Part shown: piece after piece, positions 1-4,542 of the stretch
Layout of the letters: each line of letters begins with the position of its first letter
Numbering within the stretch: position 1 is the first letter of the stretch
Assembly: GCA_017620315.1 (NCBI GenBank)
Contig: JAFZQQ010000025.1
Location: 1 to 7,795, forward strand
Direction of reading: 5' to 3'
Source: Oscillospiraceae bacterium
GTDB taxonomy: Bacteria > Bacillota > Clostridia > Oscillospirales > Oscillospiraceae
DNA: 7,795 nt
The notes under the pieces: model-generated
The model's input: only the letters and a program-made list of their open reading frames with translations
Databases searched by the model: none
Told to the model about the DNA's origin: nothing
Program-made: the position numbers and the translations under genes

Positions 1-1
1 A

Positions 2-154
2 GTGCCCGGAGTTCTCCATGTGGTGCGTCAGCTCGTGCACCATCACCGTCATAACGGGGTTCTTCGCGTTCGGGTTGATCGTGATCCTGCCGTTTCTGTA
101 CTCACCGTCCGCGCCGCTCGCGATCTCCGCGACGTCTATCTCCGTGCCGTAACG
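2..154 (-). pseudogene. Startless fragment of a zinc-metallopeptidase domain (polyvalent-protein type)
   Basis: An open frame of 51 codons runs off the low edge of the window. It contains a clear HELTH zinc-binding motif (HExxH, codons at 23-37), followed by HMENSGH. Before it stands a stretch reading NGRITINPNAKNPVM, which resembles the zincin-like metallopeptidase domains embedded in very large polyvalent proteins of Firmicute phages and integrative elements (family resemblance from memory). The conserved part seems to start abruptly at RYGTEIDV. Immediately before that, in the same frame, are two consecutive stop codons (155-160), and no ATG, GTG or TTG occurs before the conserved region. 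The visible piece is therefore the interior of a gene that has lost its 5' part, or an assembly join. It lies beyond the spoIVA terminator, on the same strand. Whether the rest of the domain continues intact outside the window cannot be seen. Confidence 0.55.
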
Positions 155-175
155 TTATTATGCGAGCGCACATAA
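155..175. repeat. Near-palindrome at the edge of the metallopeptidase fragment
   Basis: The arms 155-164 (TTATTATGCG) and 167-175 (CGCACATAA) are nearly reverse complements around a 2-base centre. The four outer pairs and four inner pairs match, and a small interior loop (159-160 against 171) separates them. It sits exactly between the spoIVA terminator and the first conserved codon of the metallopeptidase fragment, so it could mark a recombination or insertion boundary. It is short enough to be chance. Confidence 0.3.
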
Positions 176-184
176 CATATTAAA

Positions 185-221
185 TACCGCGGCGAACAGC
201 TATTGCTGTTCTGCCGCGGTA
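185..221 (-). terminator. Rho-independent terminator after spoIVA
   Basis: The outer arms TACCGCGGC (185-193) and GCCGCGGTA (213-221) pair, and the inner arms GAACAGC (194-200) and GCTGTTC (205-211) pair, giving a 16-bp stem with one unpaired base (212) and a 4-base loop (201-204). On the minus strand the hairpin begins 9 bases after the spoIVA stop codon and is followed by TTTAATATG, a short and imperfect U-rich tail. There is no T-run on the plus side. It would end the small-membrane-protein/spoVM/sipL/spoIVA transcript. Confidence 0.8.
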
Positions 222-230
222 CTTGTGCCA

Positions 231-1712
231 TTACAGAATGATGCAAATAAGCCCACCGCTGCCCTCGTTTATAATGCGCTCGAGAGTTTCACGCAGCTTT
301 TTGCGCGCGTCGTCAGGCATGTGTTTAAGCTTGGATTGCAGATCCTCGTTGACGATATCGTGGAAGCTGCGCCCGAATATGTTGGACTGCCAAATTTTAG
401 CGGTGTCCCCTTCAAACTCCTGCAGGAGATAGTTGACCATTTCCTCAGATTGCTTTTCGTTGCCGACTATCGGGGAGACCGTCGTTTCTATATCCGCGCG
501 GATCATGTGGATGGACGGTGCGCTTGCCTTAAGCCGGACGCCGTAGCGCCCGCCCTGCTTCATGATCTCAGGCTCGGCAAGATCAAGCTCGTCGACGCTC
601 GGAACAACGATTCCGTAGCCGGTCTCGCGCGCGTCGGCAAGCGCTTGAGAGACCTTGTCGTATTCAGACTTTACGCCGGATAGCTGCGTCAGCAGTGACA
701 TGAGATCGCCGTCATCCTTGACAGGAAAACCGGACTGCTCGCTGAGCGTCTGATAGAACAGCTCGCGGGGAAGCTTCAACTCAGCCTCGGCAACTCCGCT
801 GCCAAGCTGTATTGAGCTGACCTGAGCCTCGCTGATCTCGTCAAGCTCGCCCATTGCGCGTACGACATTTCCGACCTCGCGGATATGCCGCAGCCCTTGA
901 GCGCTTTCGCGTATTGTACGATACAATCCGGATTTGATAGGATGCTCCATGCTGAGAGCATCTACCCAGGCAGGGATACGTATATCAAGCTCAGTGAGCG
1001 GAAACTCATAGAGTATCGCCTTTAGTATTTCCTCGACCGCGGCGTCATCAAGCGTCAGGCAGTTGACAGGAAGGCAGGTCACTCCGTAGGTCTGCGCGAT
1101 ATCCTCGGCCATTGCGCGCACACGATCGGACGCAGGATCGGCAGCGTTTAACAGAACAAGGAAGGGCTTCCCTATCTCCTGAAGCTCGCGGATGACCCGG
1201 CCCTCCGCCTCAATGTAAGCTTCTCGCGGGATCTCCGTGATACTGCCGTCGGTCGTGATGACAATGCCGATCGTCGAATGCTCACGGATGACGCGGCTCG
1301 TGCCGAGCTCTGCCGCCTGTGCCATCGTGACGGCCTGCTCGGACCACGGCGTTGAGACCATGCGCGGCTCGTCGCCGTCTGTGTCGCCGGAAGCGCCCGG
1401 CACCATGTAGCCGACGCAGTCTATAAGTCTCACTGAGCATGTTGCGCCGTCGCCAAGCCTGACGTCAACGGCTTCTTCGGGCACGAATTTGGGCTCGGCT
1501 GTCATCACCATTCTGCCGGAGCCGCTTTGCGGAAGCTCATCCTTTGCCCGTTCGCGGCGGTACACGTTTTCAATGTTCGGGATAACTTGGGTCTCCATGA
1601 AGCGCTTTATAAAAGTCGACTTCCCGACGCGCACGGGACCGACGACCCCAATGTAGATATCGCCGGACGAGCGCTTTGCGATGTCCTGATAGATTTGGAT
1701 GTTGTTTGTCAT
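231..1712 (-). CDS. spoIVA: Stage IV sporulation protein A, coat-basement ATPase
   Basis: SpoIVA is a cytoskeleton-like ATPase of the mother cell. It polymerises irreversibly on the forespore surface and forms the basement on which the coat assembles; in B. subtilis it is anchored by SpoVM and also needed for cortex formation. The 493-residue length matches the family (B. subtilis 492). The N-terminal TRAFAC-like nucleotide-binding domain has a Walker A motif GPVRVGKST (residues 25-33), a Walker B-like LIDCVGY (96-102, Asp98) and ITTDGSI (152-158). The middle and C-terminal domains keep family signatures such as IELGSG-like and QGGRYGVRLKASAPSIHMI segments. The extreme C-terminus (NEGSGGLICIIL) matches the conserved tail implicated in SpoVM contact. 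The ATG at 1712 has an excellent ribosome binding site (GAGGAGGAG) in the 13-bp gap after sipL, so the two genes are probably co-translated. One oddity is that the B. subtilis sensor-threonine pair (Thr70-Thr71) reads Thr71-Ala72 here. The identification is very secure. Confidence 0.97.
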   Translation of the reverse strand: MTNNIQIYQDIAKRSSGDIYIGVVGPVRVGKSTFIKRFMETQVIPNIENVYRRERAKDELPQSGSGRMVMTAEPKFVPEEAVDVRLGDGATCSVRLIDCVGYMVPGASGDTDGDEPRMVSTPWSEQAVTMAQAAELGTSRVIREHSTIGIVITTDGSITEIPREAYIEAEGRVIRELQEIGKPFLVLLNAADPASDRVRAMAEDIAQTYGVTCLPVNCLTLDDAAVEEILKAILYEFPLTELDIRIPAWVDALSMEHPIKSGLYRTIRESAQGLRHIREVGNVVRAMGELDEISEAQVSSIQLGSGVAEAELKLPRELFYQTLSEQSGFPVKDDGDLMSLLTQLSGVKSEYDKVSQALADARETGYGIVVPSVDELDLAEPEIMKQGGRYGVRLKASAPSIHMIRADIETTVSPIVGNEKQSEEMVNYLLQEFEGDTAKIWQSNIFGRSFHDIVNEDLQSKLKHMPDDARKKLRETLERIINEGSGGLICIIL

Positions 1713-1725
1713 TGTTCTCTCCTCC

Positions 1726-3258
1726 TCAGCGATTGCGCGGAATTAGCAGCATTTGCCCGATCTCCGGCACCGCACCGTCTGCCAGCTCGTTTGCGGACAG
1801 AATATCCTCGACAGTCGTGCGGTATTGCTTTGCTACGTCCCATAGCGACTCGCTTTCGCCGAGCGCGCGAAGCACAAGTGACGGTGCGCTGTCCTCCCCT
1901 GCCTCCGGCAGCGCAGCCGAAAGCGACGTAAGACACGAGCACTGCGGAGCGGCGAGCGAAACGACCGTAAAATCCGCTGCAAAGCGAAGCTCAATGCCAA
2001 GAGAATTGACATTAGCCGAAATATCCGAGGCGCAGACGGCTTCAACACTTGCCAGCGCGTCCTCACCGACGTCAGCTTCCGCTTTGATTTCCGCACGGCG
2101 GCGGACTGAGAAGACTCCGCCGCTGTCATCCTGATAAAGCACCGAAAGCGTTGCCGGAACGCTGAGGACTGAGCGAGCGCCGTTTTTTTCTATTCCGACT
2201 ACGCCGAAGCAGACGTCCGTGCTGAGCACATTGCGGACAGACATGCCCGTTTCAAGCTGCTCGCGCACGTTCTGACTGATTCGTGTGACCTCAGGCTCTT
2301 GCCAAAGCTCAACGTTCTCGGTCTGCGCATCAAGTTCATAGACGGTGCTGTATAGATCTATGATACAGTCCACGGTCTCTGCGCAGCGCAGCGCCACAAA
2401 GGCGTTCATAAAGAGCTTAACGCTTATGTCGCGCCCCTCGCCGTTCTCTGCGAGCGTATGTATCTCGCAGCCGGAAAGGTCGAGCGTAGCGGAAACCGAA
2501 TAGTTTTCGTTCTCCTCCGCGGCAACGCCGTCGAGTAACTGAGAAAAAGGCAGCTCCTCCGCATACGAGCAGAGCTTTCCTTCCGGAGAAGAATAGAGTA
2601 ATGACACACATGCTGCGCCCTTCAGGACGACCTTGCTGCCAACGCTCTTTGCTTCTGTTACACGCGGCTTTACGCTGGTGCAAAGCAGCTCGGCAATGCT
2701 GTCGCTGCCTCTGGGAATCGAAAACTCATCAGAAAAGACAAATTCTTTATCGTTTAACGAACGGATAAGGGATACATCGTGTTTCTCGCAAAGCGTCTGT
2801 ATCGAGTATTTTTGACGATCAACTATCTCGCCGCAGACCGTCATTGTCATGCGGCAGTAAGGAGTGACACGCCATTCTGTTTCCAATCTTGTAAAAAGCT
2901 TTCTTGGGTTCAGCGCCCGCGCTTCAACGCCGCAGATCCTGCCCTCGGTCGCCGCCTTGTCACAGCCCTCGGGCAGCTTTTCATCAAACTCAGCGGGAAT
3001 GGAATATTCGAGTGAGCGAAGCCCCTGCGAGCCCTCCGCAACATAGAGCAGAGTTATCCTTACCGCACCTGTGACACTTACCTTTCCGTCCGCAACGGTC
3101 CTGCTCCGGATCAGAAGACACGCGCTTGCGTCAACTATTCGCGCGATATCCGGACAGTAGTCCGGGACTATCGTTTCGGCGGTCTCTTCCTTTGTGGACA
3201 CGACCGGCGTACATGGCCGGTAACAGTTATATCGTTCCTTTTGAAGCTCCAGTTCCAT
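1726..3258 (-). CDS. sipL: SipL-type spore coat morphogenetic protein (SPOCS/DUF3794 and LysM)
   Basis: This 510-residue protein is the likely SpoIVA-interacting protein of the coat basement layer. Its N-terminal part contains the DUF3794/SPOCS signature VPDYCPDIARIVD (about residues 31-43). Two further SPOCS-like units follow, around 185-300 and 330-435, each built of beta-rich stretches such as VVLKGAACVSLLY and VLSVPATLSVLY. Residues about 460-508 form a LysM domain (ESLWDVAKQYRTTVEDILSA, ending in GQMLLIPR). This order, repeated SPOCS then C-terminal LysM, is that of Clostridioides difficile SipL, whose LysM region binds SpoIVA. Bacillus SpoVID is the functional counterpart. No signal peptide or membrane segment is seen, as expected for a mother-cell cytosolic protein. 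The start ATG follows AAAGGAG by 9 bases. The gene lies 72 bp after spoVM and 13 bp before spoIVA, its probable partner. A sigma-E-like promoter is visible just upstream. The symbol is assigned by architecture and context. Confidence 0.88.
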   Translation of the reverse strand: MELELQKERYNCYRPCTPVVSTKEETAETIVPDYCPDIARIVDASACLLIRSRTVADGKVSVTGAVRITLLYVAEGSQGLRSLEYSIPAEFDEKLPEGCDKAATEGRICGVEARALNPRKLFTRLETEWRVTPYCRMTMTVCGEIVDRQKYSIQTLCEKHDVSLIRSLNDKEFVFSDEFSIPRGSDSIAELLCTSVKPRVTEAKSVGSKVVLKGAACVSLLYSSPEGKLCSYAEELPFSQLLDGVAAEENENYSVSATLDLSGCEIHTLAENGEGRDISVKLFMNAFVALRCAETVDCIIDLYSTVYELDAQTENVELWQEPEVTRISQNVREQLETGMSVRNVLSTDVCFGVVGIEKNGARSVLSVPATLSVLYQDDSGGVFSVRRRAEIKAEADVGEDALASVEAVCASDISANVNSLGIELRFAADFTVVSLAAPQCSCLTSLSAALPEAGEDSAPSLVLRALGESESLWDVAKQYRTTVEDILSANELADGAVPEIGQMLLIPRNR

Positions 3259-3290
3259 GATACTCGTCTCCTTTGGCGTCGTGTTGCTTC

Positions 3291-3319
3291 ACTCTATGCC
3301 GCAGGGGACAAAGATATGC
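3291..3319 (-). promoter_or_regulatory. Candidate sigma-E promoter before sipL
   Basis: On the minus strand GCATATC (3313-3319) fits the sigma-E -35 consensus KHATATT at six of seven positions. CATAGAGT (3291-3298) fits the -10 consensus CATACAMT at six of eight. The spacer is 14 bases, inside the usual 13-15. The element lies 32 bases before the sipL start codon, in the only sizeable gap of the spore operon. Sigma-E is the early mother-cell factor that drives spoIVA, spoVM and spoVID in B. subtilis, so the position makes sense. No transcription data are available. Confidence 0.5.
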
Positions 3320-3330
3320 AGATAACAGCC

Positions 3331-3411
3331 TCAATCCTCCTTTTTTATTCCGAACAGGCGGCGGAGAATGCCGCTGAAAAGCTTCGGAGACTTCCAGATA
3401 ACGATCTTCAT
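3331..3411 (-). CDS. spoVM: Stage V sporulation protein M, 26-residue membrane-curvature sensor
   Basis: The 26-codon frame encodes a peptide starting MKIVIWKSPKLFSGILRR and ending GIKKED, the same length as B. subtilis SpoVM. Aligned without gaps to the B. subtilis sequence (recalled from memory), ten residues are identical: Met1, Lys2, Lys7, Pro9, Lys10, Gly14, Ile15, Arg17, Gly21 and Asp26. Pro9, needed for localisation in B. subtilis, is kept. Residues about 10-22 can form an amphipathic helix with Lys/Arg on one face. SpoVM inserts shallowly into the positively curved forespore outer membrane and recruits SpoIVA. The ATG has a perfect ribosome binding site (AGGAGGTGA, 7 bases between AGGAGG and ATG). 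It starts 4 bases after the stop of the 50-codon membrane-protein gene, and sipL and spoIVA follow. The genomic position, next to the rlmN-prpC-prkC-rsgA block, also matches the B. subtilis spoVM neighbourhood. The gene is below the length cut-off of most gene finders. Confidence 0.9.
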   Translation of the reverse strand: MKIVIWKSPKLFSGILRRLFGIKKED

Positions 3412-3415
3412 GCGC

Positions 3416-3424
3416 TCACCTCCT
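3416..3424 (-). promoter_or_regulatory. Strong ribosome binding site of spoVM
   Basis: AGGAGGTGA is fully complementary to the 3' end of 16S rRNA. It overlaps the last codons and the TGA stop of the upstream 50-codon gene. This fixes the spoVM start at 3411 and suggests translational coupling of the two small genes. Confidence 0.85.
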
Positions 3425-3568
3425 TTTAATGAGTGCCGTGCCGCAACAGATAAGAAGAAGGGCGGCAAGTATCATGACAAAGCTCACCGGAAAAATCGCG
3501 ACGATGACTATTGCGGCGCCGAGAGCAAGCGCGCACAGACCGATAAGCTTCCATTTTTCACAGCACAT
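3416..3568 (-). CDS. Small two-helix membrane protein of unknown function, upstream of spoVM
   Basis: A 50-codon frame starts at an ATG preceded by AAGGGAAGGGACGAAA, a good ribosome binding site, and stops 4 bases before spoVM. The peptide begins MCCEKWK. It has two hydrophobic stretches (about residues 8-26 and 28-47) broken by Pro27, which suggests a helical hairpin, and ends in the positively charged KRR. Five cysteines occur in 50 residues, as two CC pairs (2-3 and 41-42) plus Cys12. The first hydrophobic stretch is not followed by a cleavage site, so I read it as a membrane anchor rather than a secretion signal. I do not recognise the family. Good translation signals, compact spacing and position as the first gene of the spore operon argue that it is real. 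By context it may act at the forespore membrane with SpoVM or SpoIVA; this is inference. Confidence 0.7.
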   Translation of the reverse strand: MCCEKWKLIGLCALALGAAIVIVAIFPVSFVMILAALLLICCGTALIKRR

Positions 3569-3603
3569 TTTCGTCCCTTCCCTTCTTGCCACATTGACAG
3601 TAC

Positions 3604-3633
3604 ATTATATTTAAGCAGTCTTTCATTGGTCAC
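3604..3633 (-). promoter_or_regulatory. Candidate promoter of the spore-envelope operon
   Basis: In the 107-bp gap between rsgA and the 50-codon gene, the minus strand carries TATAAT (3604-3609), a perfect sigma-A -10 box. GTGACC (3628-3633; four of six matches to TTGACA) lies 18 bases upstream. The same region read as AATATAAT fits six of eight positions of the sigma-E -10 consensus, but no sigma-E -35 lies at the right distance. The -10 is 35 bases before the start codon. Which sigma factor uses it is undecided. Confidence 0.45.
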
Positions 3634-3638
3634 AAAAT

Positions 3639-3668
3639 TACCGGCGGCTCAAGACTGAACCGCCGGTA
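3639..3668 (-). terminator. Rho-independent terminator after rsgA
   Basis: TACCGGCGGCTCA (3639-3651) and TGAACCGCCGGTA (3656-3668) form a 13-bp stem with one G-T wobble and a 4-base loop. On the minus strand it begins 7 bases after the rsgA stop and is followed by ATTTTG. It separates the rlmN-prpC-prkC-rsgA operon from the spore genes. Confidence 0.85.
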
Positions 3669-3675
3669 GAGTATT

Positions 3676-4542
3676 TTACCATTCCTTGAGCCCCTTCAGC
3701 TCAGAATAGAGCCGAAGATAGCTTTCGTGTCTGCCCTTGACGAGCTTGCCGTCGTGCAGAGCCTCAAGGACAGCGCAGCCCTTTTCCTTTGTATGGCTGC
3801 ATCCGACGAAGCGGCAAGCGTTAACATACGGAGCAAAATCGGGAAAAGTCTCCGGAAGTCGGCGCTTGAGCTCAAGGCTCAGGCTTTCCGCGTCAAAGGA
3901 GGAAAAACCGGGAGTGTCGATTATCTCCGCTCCGCAGGAGAGAGTGTAAAGCTCGACGTGGCGTGTTGTATGCTTACCCCTGCCCAGCGCGTGGCTTACC
4001 TCGCCGACCTTCAGATGATAGCTTGGGTCAAGCGCATTGAGTATACTTGACTTGCCAACACCGGAATTGCCTGTAAAGGCAGACACCTTGCCTGTTATTG
4101 CTTCAACAAGATTTTCAAGGCCGTCATGTGTCTCGGCACTTACTCTGAAGGTTTTGAAGCCTGCTCTTGCGTAATAGTCATACAGCTCGTTCCCAGGCAT
4201 AAGGTCACACTTGTTGATGCAGATGAGAACGTCGCAGTTTTTCAGAGCTGCAATGGACGTCATACGATCAACAAGGTAGGGCTCTGTCCGCGGGACAGCC
4301 TCGGAGGCTACGATGACAAGCTGGTCGATATTTGCCACCGCGGGACGGTCGAACACATTCCGCCTCGGGTTGATGGTCTCGATGACACCGTCGCTGCCTA
4401 CGACACTGTACTCGACCTCATCTCCGACGAGCGGCGAGACGCCATCCTTTCGGAACTTTCCGCGCGCTCTGCAGGCAAGCAGTCCATCAGGCGTAGCGAC
4501 ATAATAGAAGCCGCTGAGAGCTTTTCTGATAAGCCCGGTCAC
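3676..4542 (-). CDS. rsgA: Ribosome small-subunit-dependent GTPase A
   Basis: RsgA (YjeQ/CpgA) is a circularly permuted GTPase that acts late in 30S ribosomal subunit maturation. The 288 residues start with an OB-fold (about 1-65). The G motifs then appear in permuted order: G4 NKCD (110-113), G1 GNSGVGKSS (158-166), G2 around Thr192-Thr193 in GRGKHTTRH, and G3 DTPGF (209-213). The C-terminal zinc-binding segment is intact: Cys243, Cys248, His250 and Cys256. Length is normal for the family. The start is a GTG at 4540-4542 that shares bases with the prkC stop (GTGA, 4-bp overlap), with GGAGGG about 9 bases upstream inside the prkC end. The N-terminus GLIRKALSGFYYV aligns with the usual family beginning. 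Co-location with prpC-prkC is widespread in Firmicutes, and in B. subtilis CpgA is a PrkC substrate, so the kinase may tune ribosome assembly. The gene ends in a strong terminator. Confidence 0.97.
   Translation of the reverse strand: MTGLIRKALSGFYYVATPDGLLACRARGKFRKDGVSPLVGDEVEYSVVGSDGVIETINPRRNVFDRPAVANIDQLVIVASEAVPRTEPYLVDRMTSIAALKNCDVLICINKCDLMPGNELYDYYARAGFKTFRVSAETHDGLENLVEAITGKVSAFTGNSGVGKSSILNALDPSYHLKVGEVSHALGRGKHTTRHVELYTLSCGAEIIDTPGFSSFDAESLSLELKRRLPETFPDFAPYVNACRFVGCSHTKEKGCAVLEALHDGKLVKGRHESYLRLYSELKGLKEW

Noticed and set aside
150..184. Possible Xer dif site downstream of spoIVA.
   Set aside because: Only short pieces (CGCATAA-like and TTAAAT-like) resemble dif arms; their order and spacing do not give two 11-bp arms around a 6-bp centre.
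1709..1942. Minus-strand 77-codon frame overlapping the end of sipL and start of spoIVA.
   Set aside because: It is an alternative frame of the sipL LysM-coding region and yields an Arg/Ala-rich sequence typical of a shadow.
3334..3342. AAGGAGG sequence near the end of spoVM followed by a TTG, as if a further small gene started there.
   Set aside because: The motif is explained by the Lys-Lys-Glu-Asp codons of spoVM, and only two bases separate it from the TTG, too close for initiation.
3241..3429. Plus-strand open frame of 62 codons over the sipL-spoVM gap.
   Set aside because: It is antisense to spoVM and its leader, lacks a ribosome binding site, and its translation looks random.
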